Part shown: positions 1 to 5,244 of the stretch, piece by piece
Layout: each line of letters begins with the position of its first letter
Position numbering within the stretch: the first letter of the stretch is position 1
NCBI GenBank assembly: GCA_031277435.1
Contig: JAITMI010000401.1
Span: 1 to 5,403, forward strand
DNA: 5,403 nt
Direction: 5' to 3'
Source of the DNA: Pseudomonadales bacterium
GTDB lineage: Bacteria > Pseudomonadota > Gammaproteobacteria > Pseudomonadales > Pseudohongiellaceae
The notes under the pieces: generated by a model
What the model was told of the DNA's origin: nothing
Databases searched by the model: none
What the model saw: the letters and a program-made list of their open reading frames with translations, nothing else
Made by a program: the position numbers and the translations under genes

Positions 1-992
1 GTGGTGTCTTGCAATTGCAGCAAAATGCCGTCGGGATCGGTGAAATATAGCTCTGGGGTGCCGCCGGGGGCGCCGCCGCGTTCGGGTTGGCGCAGGCTGA
101 TGTAGTGCATCAGGGGGCCGGCTTGCGCTTGGCCATCGGGGCGTGCGCTCAGGCCATAGCTGGTCAGTTTCGCTAACACTTGTTCCACATTGAAGTCGTA
201 CATGTTGAAGCAGCCGTGATGCAGATTGGCCGGCGTGGGCGCGCCGCCGCCACCGGCGTACATCACGAACTGATAACCATCGCCGATGCCGGTGACCGGC
301 GAGCCCGGCCCTTGGTAGGCCTGCACTTCGAGGCCAAAGGCGTCCTGATAGAACATGTTGGCGGCGGCGCCGTCGCTGACGAAGGCGGTGAAGTGGTTGA
401 GTTCCTGCAAGCGGAACAAGCCGGGGGCGACCGCTTCCGGCGCGGGGCAATCGGCGCCGAGCGGGCCGCTGCCGCCGCAATAGCTGAGATCGCTCAACTG
501 CACGATCAACCCGCGCTCGTCGGCGAAAAATAATTCCGGCGTATCGCCGCGCTGACGCACCCAGTGGCTCATGGCGTTGTCGAGGCCGGGCAGCGCCGGG
601 GCGGGCGGGGCGATCATCTTGAAACCCAAGGATTCCAGCGCGCCCTCTTCCCGCATCAGCGCGTAATCTTCCACGGTATAGCCGATATAGGTGATGGCGG
701 GCCGTTCCGCGCCTTGCAGCGGGCGGATCGCCATGACCTGGTTGGTGTCGCCGATCTTCAGCATCACCCGCTCGCCATCGCGCGCCTGCACCGGCATGCC
801 GAACAAGTCCTGATAGAACTTCAGGCTGCGCGCCGGGTCGCTGACGCGGATTTCAAAATTGTGCAATTTGCGCAGGCGGATGCCGGAGGCGCCTTGCGCG
901 CGGGCGAGGCGGCTCACCAAGAGCGCCGGCAGCGCGCCGAGCAGGGTACGGCGTAGATAACTGGCAGGTTGGTTCATGTCTTGGCCGATCAT
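1..992 (-). CDS. Tat-exported tandem VOC (glyoxalase-fold) protein, C-terminus cut by window edge
   Basis: Read from 992 down to 3 there are 330 open codons with no stop. Residues 1-35 look like a twin-arginine signal: R14-R15 followed by TLLGALPALL and an A-R-A cleavage site at 30-32, so the protein is probably periplasmic. Two vicinal-oxygen-chelate domains follow, at about 40-170 and 195-330. Each opens with a His strand (H44 in LHNFEIRV, H200 in NHFTAFV) and an FYQD helix (59-62, 214-217), and each closes with PEL(F/Y)F then a D-x-x-G turn. Where most metal-binding VOC proteins end with Glu, both domains carry Gln (Q165, Q326). A YCGG-x-GPLG-x-x-C segment follows domain 1; family members often repeat it at the C-terminus, so perhaps only a few tens of residues are missing. 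ATG 992 is preferred over ATG 977 because GGGGA lies about 7 bases upstream. Substrate is unknown; glyoxalase, extradiol-dioxygenase-like or binding roles are all possible. Confidence 0.85.
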   Translation of the reverse strand, partial: MIGQDMNQPASYLRRTLLGALPALLVSRLARAQGASGIRLRKLHNFEIRVSDPARSLKFYQDLFGMPVQARDGERVMLKIGDTNQVMAIRPLQGAERPAITYIGYTVEDYALMREEGALESLGFKMIAPPAPALPGLDNAMSHWVRQRGDTPELFFADERGLIVQLSDLSYCGGSGPLGADCPAPEAVAPGLFRLQELNHFTAFVSDGAAANMFYQDAFGLEVQAYQGPGSPVTGIGDGYQFVMYAGGGGAPTPANLHHGCFNMYDFNVEQVLAKLTSYGLSARPDGQAQAGPLMHYISLRQPERGGAPGGTPELYFTDPDGILLQLQDT

Positions 993-1065
993 GGTGTATC
1001 CCCATGTTTGTGTGAAAAGTTCGCCTGCATGGTAGCGAAGGCGGCGCCATGACGTCCAGGCTCGC

Positions 1066-1094
1066 TTGACAATGAACCGGGGCTGTGTGAATTT
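1066..1094 (+). promoter_or_regulatory. Possible weak sigma70 promoter for the lectin-like gene
   Basis: A perfect TTGACA (1066-1071) lies about 100 bases before the lectin-like start. At a 16-17 base spacing the -10 position falls in TGAATTT (1088-1094), a poor match to TATAAT. This is the best candidate in the divergent gap between the VOC and lectin-like genes, but the weak -10 keeps confidence low. Confidence 0.25.
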
Positions 1095-1104
1095 CGCTCG
1101 CGAT

Positions 1105-1124
1105 TTCAGGCAGCCTGGCCTGAA
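1105..1124 (+). repeat. 7-bp inverted repeat in the lectin-like gene leader
   Basis: TTCAGGC (1105-1111) and GCCTGAA (1118-1124) are perfect complements around a 6-base loop, about 45 bases before the start codon at 1169. It could be an operator dyad or an mRNA hairpin. No T-run follows, so it is not an intrinsic terminator. Confidence 0.4.
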
Positions 1125-1168
1125 CGATCAACACTATGCAGGCACCACACAATTCACAGGGGTATCCC

Positions 1169-1828
1169 ATGAAAATTCGCGCACTCACACTCGCTTGCTC
1201 GCTCCTCACCCTCAGCATTCCCGCGTTTGCTCAGCCGCCCGGCGGCGGTGGCGGCGGCGCGCCGCAAGACACCAGCATGAGCTTCTTCGTCACCAGCGTA
1301 GGCTTGGGTGACGGCGCCAACCTCGGCGGCCTCGCTGGCGCCGACGCGCACTGCCAGGCGCTGGCCGAAGCCGCCGGCTCCACCGGCAAAACCTGGCACG
1401 CCTACCTCAGCACCAACGGCCCCGATGGCGTCAACGCCAGAGACCGCATCGGCGCTGGCCCCTGGTACAACCAGGCCGGCACCCTGGTTGCCCGCAACCC
1501 CGGCCATCTGCATTTCAGCAACGTACTTTTGAGCAAGCAAAACGCGCTCACCGAAAAAGGCGCCCTCATCAACGGTATTGGCGACGCCCAGCCGCTTGAG
1601 CACGATATGCTGACCGGCTCCAACCCCGACGGCACCGCCAGCGACCTCACCTGCAACAACTGGACCGCCAACGACGATAGCGCCACCGCGGTAGTGGGCC
1701 ACGTTGACCGCGCGGGCGGCGGCGCCATGGCCGAATCCTGGAACGCGGCGCACAACAGCCGCGGTTGCAGCGCCGATCAACTGAAAGCCTCCGGCGGCAA
1801 TGGCTATTTCTATTGCTTTGCTCAATAA
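1169..1828 (+). CDS. Secreted lectin-like protein (endostatin/C-type-lectin-like fold)
   Basis: A 219-residue protein. Residues 1-21 form a Sec signal peptide (MKIR, hydrophobic core, A-F-A cleavage at 19-21), followed by a PP-Gly6-AP linker (23-32). The rest matches a widespread proteobacterial secreted family, often named lectin, recognised by SFFVTSVGLGDGANLGGL (38-55), A-D-A-H-C-Q-A-L (58-65), TWHAYLST (75-82), ARDRIGAGPWYN (90-101) and a tail with CNNWT (162-166), W191, C200 and YFYC (203-206). The mature form has four Cys (62, 162, 200, 206), enough for two disulfides. The start at 1169 has AGGGG 6 bases upstream and places the signal peptide at the N-terminus; the in-frame ATG at 1136 would put 11 unlikely residues ahead of it. 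Divergent from the VOC gene and convergent with galD, so probably monocistronic. Sugar binding is inferred from fold resemblance only. Confidence 0.8.
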   Translation: MKIRALTLACSLLTLSIPAFAQPPGGGGGGAPQDTSMSFFVTSVGLGDGANLGGLAGADAHCQALAEAAGSTGKTWHAYLSTNGPDGVNARDRIGAGPWYNQAGTLVARNPGHLHFSNVLLSKQNALTEKGALINGIGDAQPLEHDMLTGSNPDGTASDLTCNNWTANDDSATAVVGHVDRAGGGAMAESWNAAHNSRGCSADQLKASGGNGYFYCFAQ

Positions 1829-1844
1829 GTAAGTTCCACGCGCT

Positions 1845-1913
1845 AAAAAAAGCCCCGCCTTCCAACTACCCCCTCCCCCGTTTACGGGGGAGGGTTGGGG
1901 AGGGGGCGAAGGC
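1845..1913 (-). terminator. Possible minus-strand terminator after galD
   Basis: On the minus strand GGCGGGGC (1859-1852) is followed directly by seven Ts (1851-1845). GCCTTC (1857-1862) pairs exactly with GAAGGC (1908-1913), closing a stem that encloses the first hairpin-repeat copy. In this orientation it would end transcripts coming from galD, whose stop is at 2021. The stem is large and not perfectly continuous, so this is a moderate call. Confidence 0.4.
1864..1906 (+). repeat. GC-rich intergenic hairpin repeat, copy 1
   Basis: The unit starts with AACTACCCC and contains a perfect 10-bp hairpin, CCCTCCCCCG (1871-1880) and CGGGGGAGGG (1885-1894), around a TTTA loop. It ends in TTGGGGAGGGGG. 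An alternative pairing of CCCCCTCCCC (1869-1878) with GGGGAGGGGG (1897-1906) is also perfect, so the element can fold in two ways. It lies between convergent genes, as expected of a dispersed noncoding repeat. Confidence 0.75.
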
Positions 1914-1928
1914 TGATTGATCCTTAAT

Positions 1929-1972
1929 CCCCCCATCCCAACCTTCCCCCGTAAACGGGGGAAGGGGTAGTT
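1929..1972 (-). repeat. GC-rich intergenic hairpin repeat, copy 2 (inverted)
   Basis: The reverse complement matches copy 1 over about 42 bases with only a few differences. Its hairpin is CCTTCCCCCG (1942-1951) with CGGGGGAAGG (1956-1965) around TAAA. Relative to copy 1, one C-G pair has become T-A with both partners changed, so the stem stays perfect. Copies 1 and 2 face each other across about 22 bases and could form one long cruciform or mRNA stem. Confidence 0.75.
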
Positions 1973-2020
1973 CGCTGGCGTCCATGACTGCGTGGATTAC
2001 ACAAGAACGCCAGGTCAAAA

Positions 2021-3088
2021 TCACAAATAGTACACAGTCCCCGCCATCAACAACCTCGCCGTGCGCATGATCGACGTGCTTTTGGGCACCAGCACTTTGG
2101 AATCGTCGTCAAGCTCCACTTCCACGCCCATTGAGCCGGTGGGATGTTCCACTTCGCACATGCGGCGCTTGCCGCTGGGGATGTTGGCGAGATCATGCCC
2201 CACCGCGCCTGGAATGTTCGCCGCGGTGGCCACGCTGGCGGCGGCCAAGACGCCCACGGCATCGTGCACGCGATGTGGAATGAAACTTCTGGTATTGATC
2301 AAACCGCCTTGTTTTGGCGGCGATACGATGGTCATTTTGGGCACGGTTTTGTCCTTCACGTCGCCCAGATTCATCAAGGGGCCGCAGGCCAGGCGCAATG
2401 CCTCGATGGTTTTCTTGAGATCGGCGTTACCTTCGAGCGCTTCGATGCTTTCATCGCCCCTGAGGCCAAGATCCCTGGCGTCGATCATCACCACCGGCAT
2501 ACCGTTGTCCACCAGCGTCACCTTGAGGCCATTCACTTCGTCCACGAAATTGCCGCTCGGGAACAGCGCGCCGCAGCTTGAGCCCGCCACGTCCAGGAAC
2601 TCGATCATGATCGGCGCGTGCGTGCCCGGCACGCCGTCGATGGCGGCGTTACCGGCGTACTCCACTTTGCCGCCGGGGGTGAGGATGCGCTGTTTGGCGA
2701 TGCTGTCGGTGTTTTCCATGTAGACGGTGACGATGGTTTCGCCGTCATTGGCCTTCACCAGCCCCTTCTCGATGGCGAAAGGCCCGACGCCCGCCAGAAT
2801 ATTGCCGCAGTTCTGGCTGGAGCTGACCTTGGCTTCGTCCACGAACACCTGCAAAAAGAGATAATCCACGTCCACGCCGGGGCGCTCGGATTTCTTGATG
2901 ATCGCCACCTTGCTGGTCAAAGGATGCGCGCCGCCGACCCCATCGATCTGCCGCTTGTCCGGCGAGCCCATGATGCCAAGCAGCGCGCGGTCGCGTTCCG
3001 CCGTGTCCGCCGGCATGTCCTCAGCCAGGAAATAGGCGCCCTTTGACGTGCCACCGCGCATCAACAGACAAGGAATGGCTTTTTGCAT
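2021..3088 (-). CDS. galD: 4-oxalomesaconate tautomerase (GalD/LigU, PrpF family)
   Basis: A 355-residue cytoplasmic protein of the PrpF family (diaminopimelate-epimerase fold), about the usual length. It isomerises 4-oxalomesaconate, the shared intermediate of gallate and protocatechuate 4,5-cleavage, before hydration and aldol cleavage. Diagnostic stretches are [15 protein letters not shown] (6-20), [21 protein letters not shown] (40-60, only the core cited), NCGN (93-96) and [11 protein letters not shown] in the C-terminal half. K60 and C94 sit in the two motifs that carry the active-site Lys and Cys of PrpF proteins. The closely related 2-methylaconitate isomerase PrpF acts in propionate use, but no prp genes are nearby while ligK and ligC are, which favours the GalD/LigU role. 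The start has GAGG 6 bases upstream. It is transcribed divergently from ligK across a 109-base gap containing dyad symmetry, so shared control is likely. Confidence 0.9.
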   Translation of the reverse strand: MQKAIPCLLMRGGTSKGAYFLAEDMPADTAERDRALLGIMGSPDKRQIDGVGGAHPLTSKVAIIKKSERPGVDVDYLFLQVFVDEAKVSSSQNCGNILAGVGPFAIEKGLVKANDGETIVTVYMENTDSIAKQRILTPGGKVEYAGNAAIDGVPGTHAPIMIEFLDVAGSSCGALFPSGNFVDEVNGLKVTLVDNGMPVVMIDARDLGLRGDESIEALEGNADLKKTIEALRLACGPLMNLGDVKDKTVPKMTIVSPPKQGGLINTRSFIPHRVHDAVGVLAAASVATAANIPGAVGHDLANIPSGKRRMCEVEHPTGSMGVEVELDDDSKVLVPKSTSIMRTARLLMAGTVYYL

Positions 3089-3146
3089 GGCTTACCTCTG
3101 TAATGAAGAAAAGAAAGAAAACTGGGCTCACGCCGGATACCGCGAG

Positions 3147-3186
3147 CCGCTGCATTATATAATGCGGGCTTTTTTCAATGCAGCGG
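3147..3186 (+). promoter_or_regulatory. Nested inverted repeats in the galD-ligK divergent control region
   Basis: A perfect 14-bp palindrome, GCATTATATAATGC (3152-3165), contains TATAAT on both strands, at 3158-3163 (plus) and 3159-3154 (minus). It could be an operator placed over the -10 elements of both divergent promoters, although no good -35 is seen for either. It overlaps a second perfect repeat, CCGCTGCATT (3147-3156) with AATGCAGCGG (3177-3186). The palindrome is followed by GCGGGC and six Ts (3170-3175), so an RNA starting upstream could fold either a terminator-like stem or the longer 10-bp stem. The latter would also cover the only Shine-Dalgarno-like bases (GCGGA, 3183-3187) before ligK. 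Symmetry is seen directly; function is inferred. Confidence 0.5.
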
Positions 3187-3197
3187 AACTTTCTCCC

Positions 3198-3896
3198 ATG
3201 ATGAAAACAGTCGCAGTACGCAACATTCCCCGCGCCGATCAGACGGTGATCGACGAACTCGGCCAGATGGGCGTCGCCACCGTGCACGAGGCTCAGGGCC
3301 GCGTCGGTTTGATGGCGCCTTACATGCGCCCCGTGTACAACGGCGTGCGTCTGGCTGGCAGCGCCGTCACCATTTTGGCTCAACCGGGCGATAACTGGAT
3401 GGTCCACGTCGCCATCGAACTATGCAAACCGGACGACGTATTGGTATGCGGCATCACCGCCGACAGCACCGACGGTTTCTTCGGCGACCTCTTGGCCCAT
3501 TCCTGCATGGCGCGCGGCGTCAAGGCGCTCATCATCGACGCCGGCGTGCGCGACACCCGCGATCTGAAGGAAATGGGCTTCCCCGTATGGTCCAAGGCCA
3601 TCCACGCCAAAGGCACGGTAAAAGAAACGCTCGGTTGCGTAAACGTGCCCATCGTCTGCGCTGGCGCGCTGGTGAACCCTGGCGATGTGATCGTGGCGGA
3701 TGACGACGGCGTCTGCGTGGTAGAGCGCAAAACCGCCGCCGTGGTGCGCGACAAATCCAAAGCCAGAGAAGACGCCGAAGTCGCCAAGCGCGTAAAACTG
3801 CAAGCCGGCGAGCTCGGCCTCGACATCTACAAAATGCGCGAGCGCCTGCAACAAGCCGGCCTCGTGTATCTCGATTCGCTGGATGATCTCAAATAA
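3198..3896 (+). CDS. ligK: 4-carboxy-4-hydroxy-2-oxoadipate (CHA) aldolase, LigK/GalC
   Basis: A 232-residue cytoplasmic class II aldolase of the RraA-like fold, normal in length. It splits CHA to pyruvate and oxaloacetate and can act on 4-hydroxy-4-methyl-2-oxoglutarate; this is the last step of protocatechuate 4,5-cleavage and gallate catabolism. The family signature is present: GDLLA (96-100) for the pyruvate-binding loop, then [10 protein letters not shown] (114-123) with R118 and the metal-binding D119, matching the Arg-Asp pair of Pseudomonas HMG/CHA aldolase. [13 protein letters not shown] (160-172) is also typical. True RraA proteins are shorter and lack the C-terminal helices seen here (about 190-225). 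Upstream in-frame ATGs exist from 3048, but they would read through the control region; ATG 3198 or 3201 fits the family N-terminus. The Shine-Dalgarno is weak (GCGGA about 10 bases upstream). ligC follows after 47 bases on the same strand. Confidence 0.92.
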   Translation: MMKTVAVRNIPRADQTVIDELGQMGVATVHEAQGRVGLMAPYMRPVYNGVRLAGSAVTILAQPGDNWMVHVAIELCKPDDVLVCGITADSTDGFFGDLLAHSCMARGVKALIIDAGVRDTRDLKEMGFPVWSKAIHAKGTVKETLGCVNVPIVCAGALVNPGDVIVADDDGVCVVERKTAAVVRDKSKAREDAEVAKRVKLQAGELGLDIYKMRERLQQAGLVYLDSLDDLK

Positions 3897-3930
3897 ACTC
3901 AGCGTTCCAATTTTATAAGCAAACGATAGC

Positions 3931-3943
3931 AAGGAGTTTTCAC
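3931..3943 (+). promoter_or_regulatory. Strong ribosome binding site for ligC
   Basis: AAGGAG (3931-3936) lies 7 bases before ATG 3944 and fixes the ligC start. The site is intact although the gene behind it carries a premature stop. Confidence 0.8.
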
Positions 3944-4906
3944 ATGAAAGTATTGATGGTTGGCCACGGCGCCTTTGCCCAGAAACACATGGACGGAATC
4001 AACAACATCCCCGGCGTGGAAGTGACCGCGATCTGCGGCCGCCGCGAAGACGCCACCAAGGCCGCCGCCGCCGAGCGCGGCATCACCCAATGGGGCACTG
4101 ATCTGGCAGAATGCCTGAAATTCGACGTGGACGCGGTAATCATCACCTCCGCCACCCAAGTGCACGCCGCGCAGGCCATTCAATGCCTGAAGGCTGGCAA
4201 GCATGTGCAAGTGGAAATCCCGATGGCCGACACCCTGGTCGACGCCAAGGCCATTCTCGCCACCCAGCAGGAAATGAACGCACAGGGCAAAAAACTGGTC
4301 GCCATGGCCGGTCATACCCGCCGCTTCAACCCCAGCCATCAATGGGTGCATAAAAAAATCAAGGCCGGCGAATTGAAAGTGCTGCAAATGGACGTGCAAA
4401 CCTATTTCTTCCGCCGCACCAACCTCAACGCCGCTGGCGGCGTGCGTAGCTGGACCGATCACCTCTTGTGGCACCATGCCTGCCATACCGTGGATCTGTT
4501 CCAATAGCAGACCGGCGAAAAAGTCGCGCACGCCTTCGCGCTCGAAGGCCCGCATCACCCCGACCTGAAAATCGCCATGGATATGAGCATCGGCATGAAA
4601 ACCACCGGCGGCGCTCTCTGCACTCTGTCCCTATCGTTCAATAACGACGGCCCGCTCGGCACCTACTTCCGCTACATCTGCGACAACGGCACCTACCTCT
4701 GCCGCTACGACGACCTGTTCGACGGCAAAAACGAACAGATCGACGTATCGAAAGTGGACGTCTCCATGAACGGCATCGAACTGCAAGACCGCGAGTTCTT
4801 CGCCGCCATCAAGGAAGGCCGCGAACCCAACGCCTCAATCGCCCAATGCCTGCCGGCGATGGAAACCTTGGATCAGTTGGAGCAGTGTTTGAATCGGACT
4901 AAGTGA
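3944..4906 (+). pseudogene. ligC: ligC, CHMS dehydrogenase (Gfo/Idh/MocA family), interrupted by in-frame TAG at codon 188
   Basis: LigC oxidises 4-carboxy-2-hydroxymuconate-6-semialdehyde with NAD(P)+, giving 2-pyrone-4,6-dicarboxylate. The reading frame spans 320 codons, the normal family length. The N-terminal Rossmann domain has G-H-G-A-F-A (7-12), the last Gly of the usual pattern being Ala, and E-I-P (91-93). Then come GHTRRFNPSHQ (123-133), DVQTYFFRR (150-158) and SWTDHLLWHHACHTVDLF (169-186), all very LigC-like. Codon 188 is TAG (4505-4507), at a position that is Tyr in the LigC sequences I recall (LF-x-Y-Q-x-G). The same frame then continues cleanly for 132 codons (SLSFNNDGPLGT, RYICDNGT, DVSKVDVSMNGIELQDREF) to TGA at 4906. 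It would give a 187-residue fragment lacking most of the C-terminal domain. One base change, a sequencing error or stop-codon readthrough could each explain it. It likely shares a transcript with ligK. Confidence 0.88.
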
Positions 4907-4920
4907 GTTTACCGCGCACT

Positions 4921-4945
4921 ACAAAGGGGCTTCGGCCCCTTTTTT
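4921..4945 (+). terminator. Intrinsic terminator after ligC
   Basis: AAAGGGGC (4923-4930) pairs perfectly with GCCCCTTT (4935-4942) around a TTCG tetraloop, and the stem runs into six Ts (4940-4945). It lies 14 bases after the ligC stop codon and closes the ligK-ligC transcript. The reverse strand has only three Ts after the stem, so it is mainly a plus-strand terminator. Confidence 0.92.
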
Positions 4946-4963
4946 GTTGCCCGTGAACTAGCC

Positions 4964-4993
4964 ATTGCAGCAAAAAAAGCTACAATTGCAGCT
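4964..4993 (+). promoter_or_regulatory. Direct repeat and imperfect palindrome, possible operator of the decayed regulator
   Basis: ATTGCAGC occurs at 4964-4971 and 4985-4992, a 21-base period, which places both copies on the same face of the helix. The second copy is part of AGCTACAATTGCAGCT (4978-4993), a 16-base palindrome with 7 of 8 pairs matching. TACAAT (4981-4986) could be a -10, but I find no -35 at the right distance. The site lies about 30 bases before the regulator remnant, where an autoregulatory operator would be expected. This is inference from position and symmetry. Confidence 0.35.
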
Positions 4994-5025
4994 AAATAAG
5001 CACCACTCTAAGGCCGAGAATCGTT

Positions 5026-5142
5026 ATGCCTCTTGCTGAAATGTTGTTTCCCGCCTATCGCCGCCGTGTACTTGGCTTGCTTTTGCTGCATCCTGACGTT
5101 ACTGTTTTGATGGACAAGGCAGCGGCAAGTTTGTCCGATTGA
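5026..5142 (+). pseudogene. N-terminal remnant of a winged-helix transcriptional regulator
   Basis: A 38-codon frame whose first 24 residues, notably LAEMLFPAYRRRVLGLLLL (3-21) and H-P-D (22-24), resemble the first helix of a family of small winged-HTH regulators, often associated with nucleotidyltransferase domains. In intact members H-P-D is followed by a strand and the recognition helix (x-REIAR-x-x-G type). Here the sequence changes to VTVLMDKAAASLSD and stops, and neither of the other two forward frames restores the motif, so this looks like a deletion or recombination scar near 5100 and not a simple frameshift. Only weak ribosome-binding bases precede ATG 5026. It could still be translated as a peptide without DNA-binding capacity. 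Family assignment rests on memory of the motif. Confidence 0.5.
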
Positions 5143-5165
5143 GGGTTTAGAACTGTTTTTTGTTG

Positions 5166-5194
5166 TTGTACATATATTTGACGTATGTTATAAT
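5166..5194 (+). promoter_or_regulatory. Strong sigma70 promoter with extended -10 for the antiporter gene
   Basis: TTGTAC (5166-5171) and a perfect TATAAT (5189-5194) are separated by 17 bases, and TG at 5186-5187 makes an extended -10. Transcription would start near 5201, giving a leader of about 45 bases before ATG 5245. It is the clearest promoter in the window and lies in locally AT-rich DNA. Confidence 0.75.
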
Positions 5195-5244
5195 TCGGAA
5201 TTATTTATTGTTGCAGTGGACTCATTTATAGGGAAGGGAATTAA

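Noticed and set aside
14..25. ATTGCAGCAAAA near the left edge, matching the motif at 4964
   Set aside because: It lies inside the VOC coding sequence (encoding part of LLQLQ) and lacks the partner repeat, so it is taken as chance.
180..956. Plus-strand frames of 117 and 130 codons opposite the VOC gene
   Set aside because: Both are antisense shadows of the continuous 330-codon VOC frame, with His/Ala/Arg-rich translations and no motif.
1136..1168. An upstream start for the lectin-like gene at ATG 1136
   Set aside because: It would add 11 polar residues before a textbook signal peptide and lacks a ribosome binding site; ATG 1169 has AGGGG at proper spacing.
1154..1936. A 260-codon minus-strand frame opposite the lectin-like gene
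   Set aside because: Its translation is low-complexity Ala/Gly/Val, as expected of the antisense of a GC-rich gene, and it runs through the noncoding hairpin repeat.
1864..1972. A CRISPR array or insertion-sequence ends
   Set aside because: Only two units, in inverted orientation, with no regular spacers, no transposase and no target-site duplication in view.
3048..3197. An upstream start for ligK within galD
   Set aside because: The extra 50 residues have no family resemblance, overlap the galD start and read through the dyad control region.
3899..4558. A 219-codon minus-strand frame opposite ligC
   Set aside because: It is a shadow of ligC, whose plus-strand motifs are unmistakable; the shadow has no recognisable domain.
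4577..4906. A separate 109-residue gene starting at ATG 4577
   Set aside because: It is in the same frame as the first part of ligC and continues its homology without a gap. LigC-like sequence already resumes right after the TAG at 4508, well before this ATG, and no good ribosome binding site precedes it.
5178..5183. TTGACG as the -35 of the mnhE promoter
   Set aside because: It is only 5 bases from TATAAT at 5189; TTGTAC at 5166 has the proper 17-base spacing.
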